Position numbers and translations under genes: made by a program
The notes under the pieces: generated by a model
What the model was told of the DNA's origin: nothing
What the model saw: the letters and a program-made list of their open reading frames with translations, nothing else
Databases searched by the model: none
Shown here: positions 1-8,574 of the stretch, in pieces
Layout of the letters: each line of letters begins with the position of its first letter
Numbering within the stretch: position 1 is the first letter of the stretch
Origin: Atopobiaceae bacterium
GTDB taxonomy: Bacteria; Actinomycetota; Coriobacteriia; Coriobacteriales; Atopobiaceae
Reading direction: 5' to 3'
Length of the DNA: 64,000 nt
Assembly (NCBI GenBank): GCA_902834555.1
Contig: CADFJN010000005.1
Coordinates: 62,001 to 126,000, forward strand

Positions 1-1
1 G

Positions 2-1363
2 GCCGCCATCCGCAAGGGCGTCATCGCCAACGAGCTCAACCCCGTCTTTGTGGGCTCCGCCTACAAGAACAAGGGCATCCAGGAGCTCCTCGACGCCGTC
101 GTGGACTACCTGCCCAGCCCGCTTGACGTTCCCGAGATCGATGGCAAGAACCTCAAGGGTGAGCCCGAGGTCCGTCACGCGGATCCCAAGGAGCCCTTCT
201 CGGCTCTGGCCTTCAAGATCATGACCGACCCGTACGTGGGCAAGCTCACCTACATCCGCGTGTACTCTGGTCAGGCGGAGGCAGGCTCCTATGTCTACAA
301 CTCCGTCAAGGACAGCAAGGAGCGTCTGGGCCGCATCCTCGAGATGAACGCCAACGACCGTGTTGACCGTGAGGAGTGCTCTGCCGGCGACATCGTTGCC
401 TGCGTTGGCCTCAAGAACACCCAGACCGGTGATACCCTCTGCGACGAGCACAAGCCCATCGTCCTCGAGTCCATCAAGTTCGCCGACCCCGTCATCGACG
501 TTGCCGTTGAGCCCAAGACCAAGGCCGAGCAGGAGAAGATGTCCGTTGGTCTCGCCAAGCTGGCCGAGGAGGACCCGACCTTCCGCGTCCACACCGACCA
601 GGAGACCGGCCAGACCATCATTGCCGGCATGGGCGAGCTTCACCTCGAGATCATCGTCGACCGCCTGCGCCGTGAGTTCAAGGTCGACTGCAACGTGGGC
701 AAGCCGCAGGTCGCCTACCGCGAGACCGCTGGCCACGCCGTGCAGCACGCCGAGGGCAAGTTCGTCCGCCAGTCTGGTGGCCGCGGCCAGTATGGTCACG
801 CGATCATCGACATGGAGCCCAACGAGGAGGGCAAGGGCTACGAGTTCGTCAACGCCATCGTCGGTGGCGTCGTGCCCAAGGAGTACATCCCCTCGATCGA
901 CAAGGGCATCCAGGAGGCCCTGGAGAGCGGCGTCATCGCCGGCTACCCCGTGGTCGACATCAAGGTGACCCTCGTCGACGGCTCCTACCACGAGGTCGAC
1001 TCCTCCGAGGCCGCCTTCAAGATCGCCGGCTCCATGGCAATCAAGGACGCCCTCAAGAAGTCCGACCCGGTTCTTCTCGAGCCCATCGAGGAGGTCGAGG
1101 TTGAGACTCCCGAGCAGTACATGGGTGACGTCATGGGCAACCTGTCCTCTCGCCGCGGCAAGATCGAGGGCATGGAGGACCGCAAGGACACCAAGGTCAT
1201 CCGCGCCAAGGTGCCTCTGGGCGAGATGTTTGGCTACGCTACCGACCTCCGCTCCCAGACGCAGGGTCGCGCGAGCTACACCATGCAGTTCAGCGCTTAC
1301 GAGCCCGTTCCGAAGGCCGTCCGCGACGAGATCGTCGCCAAGGCCGGCGGCACCGCTTCCTAG
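2..1363 (+). CDS. fusA: Elongation factor G, C-terminal part (5' end outside window)
   Basis: EF-G is the GTPase that drives translocation of tRNA and mRNA on the ribosome. The window opens inside the gene, and the frame is open from base 2, giving 453 residues. The piece starts at the end of the G domain (the G5 Ser-Ala in VFVGSAYKNKG), then shows domain II (LAFKIMTDPYVGKL), domain III with GMGELHLEIIVDRL, domain IV with the conserved SGGRGQYGH, and domain V. The stop is at 1361-1363. It is followed 40 bases later by rpsJ. In most bacteria tuf lies between fusA and rpsJ; here it does not. Confidence 0.97.
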   Translation, partial: AAIRKGVIANELNPVFVGSAYKNKGIQELLDAVVDYLPSPLDVPEIDGKNLKGEPEVRHADPKEPFSALAFKIMTDPYVGKLTYIRVYSGQAEAGSYVYNSVKDSKERLGRILEMNANDRVDREECSAGDIVACVGLKNTQTGDTLCDEHKPIVLESIKFADPVIDVAVEPKTKAEQEKMSVGLAKLAEEDPTFRVHTDQETGQTIIAGMGELHLEIIVDRLRREFKVDCNVGKPQVAYRETAGHAVQHAEGKFVRQSGGRGQYGHAIIDMEPNEEGKGYEFVNAIVGGVVPKEYIPSIDKGIQEALESGVIAGYPVVDIKVTLVDGSYHEVDSSEAAFKIAGSMAIKDALKKSDPVLLEPIEEVEVETPEQYMGDVMGNLSSRRGKIEGMEDRKDTKVIRAKVPLGEMFGYATDLRSQTQGRASYTMQFSAYEPVPKAVRDEIVAKAGGTAS

Positions 1364-1403
1364 TTAACGACCACGAGCGATAGCTCATTTACGGAGGTTT
1401 ACA

Positions 1404-1712
1404 GTGTCAAGCCAGAAGATCAGGATTCGCCTCAAGGGCTACGATCACGAGGTCGTCGACCAGTCCGCCAAGCTCATCGTGGACACTGCCCAGAAGACGG
1501 GCGCCCGCGTTTCCGGCCCCATCCCCCTGCCCACCGAGCGCAACCTTTACACGGTCATCCGCTCGCCCCACAAGGACAAGGATTCCCGCGAGCAGTTTGA
1601 GATGCTCACCCACAAGCGCCTCATCGACATCCTCGACCCCAGCAGCTCCACCGTCGACTCGCTTATGCGTCTCGACCTTCCTGCGGGCGTGGACATCGAG
1701 ATCAAGCTCTAG
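1404..1712 (+). CDS. rpsJ: 30S ribosomal protein S10 (uS10)
   Basis: 102 residues, the usual length for S10, which sits in the 30S head and also acts as NusE with NusB in antitermination. The GTG start at 1404 is preceded by ACGGAGG. Family motifs include IRIRLKGYDHEVVDQS near the N terminus and PIPLPTERNLYTVIRSPHKDK with the flexible loop. It is co-directional with fusA and close enough to be co-transcribed, but a strong terminator follows at once, so it ends the str-type operon rather than heading the S10 operon. Confidence 0.97.
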   Translation: MSSQKIRIRLKGYDHEVVDQSAKLIVDTAQKTGARVSGPIPLPTERNLYTVIRSPHKDKDSREQFEMLTHKRLIDILDPSSSTVDSLMRLDLPAGVDIEIKL

Positions 1713-1734
1713 TCCAAGCAACCTAGCGCCTGAG

Positions 1735-1769
1735 AGGGACCCGTCTCTGCGAGGAGGCGGGTCCCTTTT
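1735..1769 (+). terminator. Rho-independent terminator after rpsJ
   Basis: AGGGACCCG at 1735-1743 pairs with CGGGTCCCT at 1758-1766 and is followed by TTTC. It separates the fusA-rpsJ unit from the gene at 1920 and from the rplC operon. Confidence 0.85.
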
Positions 1770-1776
1770 CGTATGC

Positions 1777-1861
1777 GGGATTAGTTTGCCCGGCAATGGG
1801 ATTGAGTTGCCCGGCAATTTAATCCCACTTTCTTGTTTGTGGGATTGGTTTGCCCGGCAAT
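1777..1861 (+). repeat. Three 21-bp repeats with palindromic core TTGCCCGGCAA
   Basis: Copies lie at 1777-1797, 1798-1818 and 1841-1861. Each reads GGGATT, three variable bases, then TTGCCCGGCAAT. The first two are directly abutting and the third follows after 22 bp. The core TTGCC-C-GGCAA is a perfect inverted repeat around one base. The array lies between the rpsJ terminator and the zinc-ribbon gene at 1920, about 60 bp upstream of its start. It therefore looks like an operator array for that gene, though a short repetitive element cannot be excluded. Confidence 0.7.
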
Positions 1862-1919
1862 TCGATTCCATAGGTACTGGTAGTATCTAGACTGTTGGTT
1901 CCCAAGGCTAGGGGGTTGC

Positions 1920-2564
1920 ATGTTCTGTCCTCAGTGTGGAAAGAAGCTCGCCGGTACGGAGAAGTTCTGTCCCAACTGCGGCTTTGACCTTTCGCGGCCC
2001 TCAAGGAGCGCGGCTGCTTCGGCCACCGCCGCTCCTGCCGGACAGCAAGCTCAGCCACAGGCGCAACCGCAGCAGGTGCCCCTTGCAAGCGCCCCCGCGC
2101 ATTCCCCCAAGGCTGTGACAGCGTCTGAGCTCGTTACGCTCACCGCTGCGCTTCTCATGGGCATTGCGGCCTTCCTGCCGTTCCTCATCGTCTCTGGCTC
2201 GAGCTACGATTACTCCGTTGCGCTTACGGATGCCCCGGATGGGGCGGTGCTCGTACTTCTCACCATTGCCACCGCCGTGCTTCCCATGCTGCGTCGTCGT
2301 ACTGCCGCGCTGGTACTCAGCTCAATTATCACCGCATTTGCCCTTTTCGAGATATGCTCGGTGGGTCTCATGCTGCTTAACTCCACGTACACCGTGTACT
2401 ACGTCAACTTGGGCGCCGGGTTCTGTCTCCTTATTCTTGGCATAGCGATGGGGGTGCTCTCGATCGTTCTTCTCGCCCGCGACCATATGCACGAGAAGCT
2501 CGAGCGCCAGCGTGTTATGGGCTCCTTTATTCCGGCTAACGGGACTACTCCGCGCCAGCAGTAG
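1920..2564 (+). CDS. Membrane protein with N-terminal zinc ribbon
   Basis: 214 residues. The N terminus is a four-cysteine zinc ribbon (C3, C6, C17, C20, in CPQCGKKL and CPNCG). A Ser/Ala/Pro/Gln-rich linker to about residue 60 follows, then roughly four hydrophobic segments: near 70-90, 104-120, 127-150 and 159-182. The C terminus is charged and cytoplasmic-looking. The specific function is unknown. Such ribbons occur in many small membrane proteins of Gram-positive bacteria. The gene has its own upstream repeat array and sits alone between rpsJ and rplC, interrupting the usual ribosomal gene order. The start ATG has a GGGGG stretch upstream. Confidence 0.85.
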   Translation: MFCPQCGKKLAGTEKFCPNCGFDLSRPSRSAAASATAAPAGQQAQPQAQPQQVPLASAPAHSPKAVTASELVTLTAALLMGIAAFLPFLIVSGSSYDYSVALTDAPDGAVLVLLTIATAVLPMLRRRTAALVLSSIITAFALFEICSVGLMLLNSTYTVYYVNLGAGFCLLILGIAMGVLSIVLLARDHMHEKLERQRVMGSFIPANGTTPRQQ

Positions 2565-2576
2565 GCTGGTGCCTGA

Positions 2577-2609
2577 CGCCGTTGGGCCCTATGGATACGC
2601 CCGACGGCG
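2577..2609 (+). terminator. Hairpin after the zinc-ribbon gene
   Basis: CGCCGTTGGGC at 2577-2587 pairs with GCCCGACGGCG at 2599-2609 (11 bp with one G-U). No T tract follows, so termination is only probable. Confidence 0.4.
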
Positions 2610-2657
2610 CGGAACGCGAATCCCCAGCTCCTGGGGCCAAGAAAATCTGCGAAGACA

Positions 2658-2686
2658 TTGTGAATGCCCGGTCCTGCGTGTAAACT
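2658..2686 (+). promoter_or_regulatory. Promoter for the rplC operon
   Basis: A -35 TTGTGA at 2658-2663 and a -10 TAAACT at 2681-2686 are separated by exactly 17 bp. Transcription would begin near 2692, leaving a leader of about 120 nt before rplC. Nothing I recognise as a riboswitch lies in that leader, but its purine-rich and GC-rich blocks could fold. Confidence 0.6.
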
Positions 2687-2813
2687 AGACAGGCTGCGCT
2701 AAAGGGGAGAGTTGTGTCTCGCCCCCATGCGCCGCTTCTACAGGACGTGGTCCGCTGGGGAGGGCAGAGGAGCTGCCCACTGGTCCCATGACCACCGAGG
2801 GTAAGGAATGAGC

Positions 2814-3434
2814 ATGGTCAGCACGATCCTTGGCCGCAAGCTCGGAATGACGCAGGTGTGGGATGAGGACGACAACGTCGTCCCCGTCACCGTCATCCAG
2901 GCTGGCCCCTGCACCGTCTCGCAGGTGAAGACGAAGGCGACCGACGGCTACGACGCCGTTCAGATCGGCTTCGGAGACATCAAGTCCAAGCACGTCAACA
3001 AGCCCATGGCTGGTCACTTTGCCGCCCACGGCGTCGAGCCCATGCGCTACCTGCGCGAGGTCCGCGTCGAGAACGGCGAGGAGCACCACACCGGTGACGT
3101 TGTGACCGTCGCCGACTTCGCGGACGTCAAGTCCGTCGACGTCATTGGCACCTCAAAGGGCAAGGGCTTCCAGGGCACCGTCAAGCGCTGGAACTTCTCC
3201 CGTGGCCCCATGACCCACGGCTGCCGCAACCAGCGTAAGCCTGGCTCCATTGGCCAGTGCGCCTACCCCGCTCGCGTCCGCAAGGGCCTTCACATGTACG
3301 GCCACATGGGCGACGAGCGTGTCACCGTCAAGAACCTCAAGCTCGTCCGCGTCGATGCCGAGCAGAACCTCATGCTCATCAAGGGCGCCGTGCCCGGTGG
3401 CAAGAACGCCCTGGTCCAGGTCCGCATGGCCTAG
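2814..3434 (+). CDS. rplC: 50S ribosomal protein L3 (uL3)
   Basis: 206 residues from ATG 2814. L3 is an early assembly protein whose loop reaches toward the peptidyl-transferase centre. The start TILGRKLGMTQVW and the central GPMTHGCRNQRKPGSIG are diagnostic. An upstream in-frame ATG at 2808 directly abuts AAGGA (2803-2807). The ATG at 2814 has a 6-base spacing, so I prefer it. It is the first gene of an operon running to rplX. Confidence 0.96.
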   Translation: MVSTILGRKLGMTQVWDEDDNVVPVTVIQAGPCTVSQVKTKATDGYDAVQIGFGDIKSKHVNKPMAGHFAAHGVEPMRYLREVRVENGEEHHTGDVVTVADFADVKSVDVIGTSKGKGFQGTVKRWNFSRGPMTHGCRNQRKPGSIGQCAYPARVRKGLHMYGHMGDERVTVKNLKLVRVDAEQNLMLIKGAVPGGKNALVQVRMA

Positions 3435-3479
3435 GGGCCCACGCGAGTAGGCACACACTTAGGCTAACAAGGAGGACTC

Positions 3480-4106
3480 ATGTCCAAGTACGACATCAAG
3501 AACGTCGAGGGGCAGGCGGCCGGACAGGCCGACCTCTCCGACGACGTCTTCGGCATCGAGCCGAACATCCCGGTCATCCATCAGGTTGTGGTCTGCCAGG
3601 ACGCCTGCCTGCGTCAGGGCACCCACTCCACCAAGAACCGTCACGAGGTCTCCGGCGGCGGCCGCAAGCCTTGGCGCCAGAAGGGCACCGGTCGTGCCCG
3701 CCAGGGCTCCATTCGCGCTGCCCAGTGGACCGGCGGCGGCGTTGTCTTTGGCCCCACCCCGCGTGACCACTCCAAGCGCATCAACAAGAAGATGGTCAAG
3801 CTCGCTATGAGGTCCGTGCTCTCCGGCAAGGTCGCCGATTCCGAGCTCGTCCTCGTCGACTCCCTCACCTTCGAGAAGCCCTCGACCAAGCAGGCCAAGG
3901 CCGTTCTCGACGCCCTGGGCGTTTCGGGCAAGCGCGTCACCGTGGTCATCCCCGATGATGACGTCAACAGCTACCTCTCCTTCCGCAACCTGGAGAAGGT
4001 CAACTGCATCGCCGTCTCCGAGGCCAACACCCGCAACCTCATCGACAACGGTGCCCTCGTCATGACCACCGACATCGCGAAGCAGCTCGAGGAGGTGCTT
4101 GCATAA
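3480..4106 (+). CDS. rplD: 50S ribosomal protein L4 (uL4)
   Basis: 208 residues from an ATG with AAGGAGG upstream. L4 lines the exit tunnel with an extended loop. The loop is visible as GGGRKPWRQKGTGRARQGS at about residues 59-77. It overlaps the start of rplW by one base (TAATG), which implies translational coupling. In some bacteria L4 represses its own S10 operon; I see no clear L4 target structure in the leader. Confidence 0.96.
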   Translation: MSKYDIKNVEGQAAGQADLSDDVFGIEPNIPVIHQVVVCQDACLRQGTHSTKNRHEVSGGGRKPWRQKGTGRARQGSIRAAQWTGGGVVFGPTPRDHSKRINKKMVKLAMRSVLSGKVADSELVLVDSLTFEKPSTKQAKAVLDALGVSGKRVTVVIPDDDVNSYLSFRNLEKVNCIAVSEANTRNLIDNGALVMTTDIAKQLEEVLA

Positions 4107-4411
4107 TGCAGTCCGCATACGACGTCATCATCCGCCCCGTGGTCTCCGAGCGTTCTTACGACCTCATGGAGCAGGGCAAGTACACCTTCGAGGTTGCCAA
4201 GAAGGCTCCCAAGGAGGAGATCGCCGAGGCCGTTGAGAGGCTCTTCAACGTCCACGTGGTCAAGGTCAACACCATCAACGTGCGCGGCAAGGCCAAGCGC
4301 GTCCGCTACCAGGTTGGCATGACCCGCAGCTGGAAGAAGGCCATCGTGACGCTCGCCCCCGGTGAGCAGATCGAGATCTTCGCTACCCAGCAGCAGGCCG
4401 ACGCCGAGTAG
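4106..4411 (+). CDS. rplW: 50S ribosomal protein L23 (uL23)
   Basis: 101 residues, typical length. L23 sits at the tunnel exit and docks trigger factor and SRP. The motifs IIRPVVSERSYDLME and NTINVRGKAKRV are characteristic. The start codon shares its A with the stop codon of rplD. A hairpin without a T tract (4419-4443) follows in the 135-bp gap before rplB. Confidence 0.95.
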   Translation: MQSAYDVIIRPVVSERSYDLMEQGKYTFEVAKKAPKEEIAEAVERLFNVHVVKVNTINVRGKAKRVRYQVGMTRSWKKAIVTLAPGEQIEIFATQQQADAE

Positions 4412-4418
4412 CAATCCT

Positions 4419-4443
4419 GCCCGGCCCCTCCGGGGGTCCGGGC
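4419..4443 (+). other. Intercistronic hairpin between rplW and rplB
   Basis: GCCCGG at 4419-4424 pairs with CCGGGC at 4438-4443, with further C/G pairing inside. No T tract follows, so it is more likely an mRNA processing or stabilising structure than a terminator. Confidence 0.45.
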
Positions 4444-4546
4444 TCTCATGCCGCGCATGATGGATACGCGCGGTACCGTGGTAATCCGGTGTCACCCCGC
4501 CAATCCCTGAGCAGGGTGGCCAACGGAAACAGAAGGGAAAGAAGTA

Positions 4547-5383
<837 letters not shown>

Positions 5384-5412
5384 CGGTACACGAGTAGTAG
5401 GAGAAAGAAAGC

Positions 5413-5673
5413 ATGAGCAGAAGTCTCAAGAAGGGTCCGTTCGTGGAGACTCGCCTCCTCGCGCGTGTCACCGCTATGAACGAGGCTGGCAAGAAGGACG
5501 TCATCAAGACCTGGTCCCGCTCCTCCACCATCTACCCGGAGATGGTCGGCCACACGATCGCGGTTCACGATGGTCGCAAGCACGTTCCCGTGTACATCAC
5601 CGAGTCCATGGTCGGTCACAAGCTGGGCGAGTTCGCTCCCACCCGCACCTTCCGTGGCCACAAGGCTAACTAG
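5413..5673 (+). CDS. rpsS: 30S ribosomal protein S19 (uS19)
   Basis: 86 residues, slightly shorter than many S19s because the C-terminal tail ends at FRGHKAN. S19 is a head protein that contacts S13 and the A-site region. SLKKGPFV at the start and the YITESMVGHKLGEFAPTRTF block are diagnostic. The gap to rplV is only 13 bases. Confidence 0.96.
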   Translation: MSRSLKKGPFVETRLLARVTAMNEAGKKDVIKTWSRSSTIYPEMVGHTIAVHDGRKHVPVYITESMVGHKLGEFAPTRTFRGHKAN

Positions 5674-5686
5674 GGGGTAAGCTCGA

Positions 5687-6046
5687 ATGGCTAACACCGA
5701 TTCCAACGAGGTCAGGGCCGTCGCACGTTACGTGCGCATCGCCCCGCGCAAGGCTCGCGCCGTCGTGGACCTCATCCGCAACAAGCCCGTCGACAAGGCC
5801 CTCGAGATCCTGCAGTTCACCAAGCGTGCGGCTGCATATGACGTCTCGAAGGTCCTGCGTTCCGCCATTGCCAACGCCGAGAACAACAACGGCCTGCGCG
5901 GCGACGACCTGTACGTGAAGGCCTGCTATGTCGACGAGGGCCCCACGCTCAAGCGCATCCGTCCTCGCGCAAAGGGCTCTGCTTCGCGCATCAACAAGCG
6001 CACGAGCCACATCACCGTCATCGTCGCTCCTCGAAAGGAGGCGTAG
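5687..6046 (+). CDS. rplV: 50S ribosomal protein L22 (uL22)
   Basis: 119 residues. L22 spans the exit tunnel with a beta-hairpin, the region altered in macrolide resistance. The VRIAPRKARAVVDLIRNK segment and the C-terminal hairpin RIRPRAKGSASRINKRTSH are clear. The end of the gene carries the AAAGGAGG that serves rpsC. Confidence 0.96.
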   Translation: MANTDSNEVRAVARYVRIAPRKARAVVDLIRNKPVDKALEILQFTKRAAAYDVSKVLRSAIANAENNNGLRGDDLYVKACYVDEGPTLKRIRPRAKGSASRINKRTSHITVIVAPRKEA

Positions 6047-6053
6047 GGAAAGC

Positions 6054-6764
6054 ATGGGTCAGAAGGTTCAGCCTACCGGCTTCCGTCTCGGCATCACCGA
6101 GGACTGGCGTTCCCGTTGGTACGCCGATAAGAACTACGCCGAGAAGCTCGGCAACGATCTCGAGATCCGCAAGTTCCTCGAGAAGCGCCTTGAGAAGGCA
6201 GCCCTTTCCCGCGTCGACATCGAGCGCGCTGGCGACAAGGTGAAGGTCACCCTGTACACCGCCCGTCCCGGCATCGTGATTGGCAAGAAGGGCGCCGAGA
6301 TCGACGTCCTGCGCTCCGAGCTCGAGAAGGTCGCCAAGGTTGGCAAGGGCCAGGTTGCCGTTGACGTCATCGAGGTCAAGCGCCCCGAGCTCGACGCCAA
6401 CCTCGTCGCCCAGTCCATCGCCGAGCAGCTCGAGCAGCGTGTTGCCTTCCGTCGCGCCATGCGCAAGGCGGTCCAGTCCGCCCGCAAGGCTGGCGCCAAG
6501 GGTATTCGTATCCAGTGCTCCGGCCGCCTGAACGGCGCAGAGATGGGCCGTCGCGAGTGGTACCGCGAGGGTCGCGTGCCCCTGCACACCCTGCGTGCCG
6601 TCATCGACTACGGCACCGCAACCGCCCGCACCACCATGGGTGCCTGCGGCATCAAGGTTTGGATTTATCAGGGCGAGAAGCTGCCTGGCCAGCCCAAGCC
6701 CACGCCGGCTCTCGAGGGTTCTTCTCGTCCCCGTCGCGCCCGCAATGAGAGGAGGAGCCGTTAA
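6054..6764 (+). CDS. rpsC: 30S ribosomal protein S3 (uS3)
   Basis: 236 residues from ATG 6054 (MGQKVQPTGFRLGI). The open frame extends upstream into rplV, but the S3 N terminus and the RBS AAAGGAGG fix the start here. The KH domain is visible around GRPGIVIGKKGAEI? region (residues about 60-80), and the C-terminal domain around EMGRREWYREGRVPLHTLRA. S3 forms part of the mRNA entry helicase site. The last base overlaps the rplP start (TAATG). Confidence 0.96.
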   Translation: MGQKVQPTGFRLGITEDWRSRWYADKNYAEKLGNDLEIRKFLEKRLEKAALSRVDIERAGDKVKVTLYTARPGIVIGKKGAEIDVLRSELEKVAKVGKGQVAVDVIEVKRPELDANLVAQSIAEQLEQRVAFRRAMRKAVQSARKAGAKGIRIQCSGRLNGAEMGRREWYREGRVPLHTLRAVIDYGTATARTTMGACGIKVWIYQGEKLPGQPKPTPALEGSSRPRRARNERRSR

Positions 6765-7189
6765 TGCTCGCACCTAAGCGCGTTCTTCACCGCAAGGTCC
6801 AGCGCGGTTCCATGAAGGGCCACGCCAAGGGCAACACCAAGCTCTACTTTGGCGACTACGGCCTGAGGGCCGAGGAGGCTCACTGGATCACCAACCGCCA
6901 GATTGAGGCCGCTCGTGTCGCCATCACCCGTGAGATGAAGCGTGGCGGCAAGATCTGGATCACCATCTTCCCGGACAAGCCCATCACCAAGAAGCCGGCA
7001 GAGACCCGCATGGGTTCCGGCAAGGGCAACCCCGAGGAGTGGGTGGCCGTCGTGAAGCCGGGCCGCATCATGTTCGAGATCGCTGGTGTCGACGAGGCTA
7101 CCGCCAAGGAGGCCCTGCGTCTCGCCCAGCACAAGCTGCCCATCAAGACCAAGATCGTCACCCGCGCCGACCAGGACGGGGAGGAATAG
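6764..7189 (+). CDS. rplP: 50S ribosomal protein L16 (uL16)
   Basis: 141 residues. L16 organises the A-site region of the 50S subunit. MLAPKRVLHRKVQRG and the basic RMGSGKGNPEEWVAVVKPGR block are typical, including the arginine-containing segment that is hydroxylated in some bacteria. It is translationally coupled to rpsC by a 1-base overlap. Confidence 0.96.
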   Translation: MLAPKRVLHRKVQRGSMKGHAKGNTKLYFGDYGLRAEEAHWITNRQIEAARVAITREMKRGGKIWITIFPDKPITKKPAETRMGSGKGNPEEWVAVVKPGRIMFEIAGVDEATAKEALRLAQHKLPIKTKIVTRADQDGEE

Positions 7190-7194
7190 TCACC

Positions 7195-7410
7195 ATGAAG
7201 TACAAGGACATCCAGGCCCTCTCGGACGAGGAGCTTGCCAAGAAGCTGGACGACAGCAGGGCCGAGCTCTTCAACCTCCGTTTTCAGATGGCCACCAGCC
7301 AGCTGGACAACACCGCTCGCGTCAAGCTCGTGAAGCGCGACATCGCTCGCGTCCAGACCGAGATTCGCGCCCGTCAGATCGCCGCGGAGAAGTCCGCTGC
7401 ACAGAAGTAG
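7195..7410 (+). CDS. rpmC: 50S ribosomal protein L29 (uL29)
   Basis: 71 residues from ATG 7195, with GGGGAGGAA upstream. It is a two-helix protein next to L23 at the tunnel exit. LSDEELAKKLDDSRAELFNLRFQMA is the family signature. The frame is open further upstream inside rplP, but that part has no L29 character. Confidence 0.95.
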   Translation: MKYKDIQALSDEELAKKLDDSRAELFNLRFQMATSQLDNTARVKLVKRDIARVQTEIRARQIAAEKSAAQK

Positions 7411-7427
7411 CAGGAGAGAGATAAGAC

Positions 7428-7694
7428 ATGGCAGAGACCGAAAGCAGGAACGCGCGTAAGGTTCGCACCGGAACCGTCGTCTCGCTCTCCGGCGACAAGA
7501 CTGTGACGGTGAAGATCAGCTACCGCAAGCACCACCCCAAGTACGGCAAGATGATGACCATCTCCAAGAAGCTCCACTGCCACGATGAGAACAACGAGTG
7601 TGGCCTGGGTGACACGGTGAAGGTCATGGAGACCCGCCCGCTGTCCAAGACCAAGCGTTGGCGCGTCGTCGAGATTGTCGAGAAGGCCAAGTAA
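7428..7694 (+). CDS. rpsQ: 30S ribosomal protein S17 (uS17)
   Basis: 88 residues, an OB-fold primary 16S binder. GTVVSLSGDKTVTVKISYRK and the ETRPLSKTKRWRVVEIVEKA C terminus are diagnostic. The 81-bp gap to rplN contains short GC-rich inverted repeats but no T-tailed terminator. Confidence 0.96.
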   Translation: MAETESRNARKVRTGTVVSLSGDKTVTVKISYRKHHPKYGKMMTISKKLHCHDENNECGLGDTVKVMETRPLSKTKRWRVVEIVEKAK

Positions 7695-7775
7695 GTAGCG
7701 AACACCCAGGATTCCCCATGTGCGCCGCTCGCGTGGGTGCACCTCTGGTGGGATATAGGTTCGGAGGAACATCAC

Positions 7776-8144
7776 ATGATTCAGATGGAGACCATGCTCA
7801 ACGTCGCTGACAACAGCGGCGCCAGGCGCGTCAAGTGCGTCAAGGTCCTCGGTGGCTCCAAGCGCCGCTACGCTGGCCTCGGTGACGTCATCATCGGCGC
7901 TGTCCAGGAGGCAACCCCTGGCTCCGGCGTCAAGAAGGGCGACATCGTGCGTTGCGTCATCGTGCGCACCAAGAAGGAGGCCCGTCGCAAGGACGGCAGC
8001 TACATCCGCTTCGACCAGAACGCCTGCGTCCTGGTCGACAAGGAGGGCGAGCCCAAGGGCACGCGTATCTTCGGGCCCGTTGCCCGCGAGCTGCGCGATC
8101 GCAAGTACATGAAGATCGTCTCGCTCGCACCCGAGACGCTGTAA
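7776..8144 (+). CDS. rplN: 50S ribosomal protein L14 (uL14)
   Basis: 122 residues from ATG 7776, exactly the canonical length (MIQMETMLNVADNSGARRV). L14 forms an inter-subunit bridge and contacts L19. The RBS is CGGAGGA, 6-9 bases upstream. A longer in-frame start at 7737 exists but would add a non-homologous tail. Confidence 0.96.
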   Translation: MIQMETMLNVADNSGARRVKCVKVLGGSKRRYAGLGDVIIGAVQEATPGSGVKKGDIVRCVIVRTKKEARRKDGSYIRFDQNACVLVDKEGEPKGTRIFGPVARELRDRKYMKIVSLAPETL

Positions 8145-8158
8145 GGAGGCCTGGACAC

Positions 8159-8476
8159 ATGCCTAAGATGAACGTAAGGAAGGGCGACAAGGTCGAGGTC
8201 ATCACCGGCAAGGACAAGGGCAAGCAGGGCGAGGTTCTGCGTGCCATGCCGAAGGATTCCAAGGTCATTGTCGATGGCGCTGCCATTGTGAAGCGTCACA
8301 CCAAGCCTAACGCCATGAACCAGCAGGGCGGCATCATCGAGAAGCCCGCCCCCATCCACGTCTCCAACGTTATGCTCGTTTGCCCTGTCTGCGGTAAGCG
8401 TACGCGCGTTGGCCACGATGTCGATGATAATGGCCGCAGGGTTCGCGTCTGCAAGAAGTGCGGCGCGAAGTTCTAA
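8159..8476 (+). CDS. rplX: 50S ribosomal protein L24 (uL24)
   Basis: 105 residues from ATG 8159, with AAGGAGG just after the rplN stop. L24 initiates 50S assembly near the tunnel exit. The KOW motif KVEVITGKDKGKQGEV lies at residues 9-24. The C-terminal half carries CPVCGKRTRVG and CKKCG, the zinc-ribbon-like extension common in Gram-positive L24. In most bacteria rplE follows directly; here a strong terminator and two unrelated genes intervene. Confidence 0.96.
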   Translation: MPKMNVRKGDKVEVITGKDKGKQGEVLRAMPKDSKVIVDGAAIVKRHTKPNAMNQQGGIIEKPAPIHVSNVMLVCPVCGKRTRVGHDVDDNGRRVRVCKKCGAKF

Positions 8477-8504
8477 GCCACTGCGCTAGGACATGCACGA
8501 ATCT

Positions 8505-8544
8505 CGAACCCGGCTGTCGCGATTGCGGCGGTCGGGTTCGTTCT
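8505..8544 (+). terminator. Strong rho-independent terminator after rplX
   Basis: A continuous 16-bp stem (8505-8520 with 8525-8540, including a few G-U pairs) closes on a GATT tetraloop and is followed by TTCTAAC. It ends the rplC-rplX transcription unit in the middle of the conserved gene order. Confidence 0.8.
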
Positions 8545-8574
8545 AACTTGGGTGCGAGACAGTAGGGGAGAGAT

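Noticed and set aside
1407..1871. Minus-strand frame across rpsJ and its terminator region
   Set aside because: It is antisense to rpsJ, and the part past rpsJ simply translates the repeat array. No evidence of a gene.
2808..2813. ATG 2808 as start of rplC
   Set aside because: The Shine-Dalgarno AAGGA abuts this codon with no spacing. ATG 2814 has proper spacing and keeps the L3 N terminus.
4419..4443. Terminator between rplW and rplB
   Set aside because: Stable hairpin but no T tract, and the downstream genes belong to the same conserved operon. Treated as an mRNA structure. The same applies to 11275-11296.
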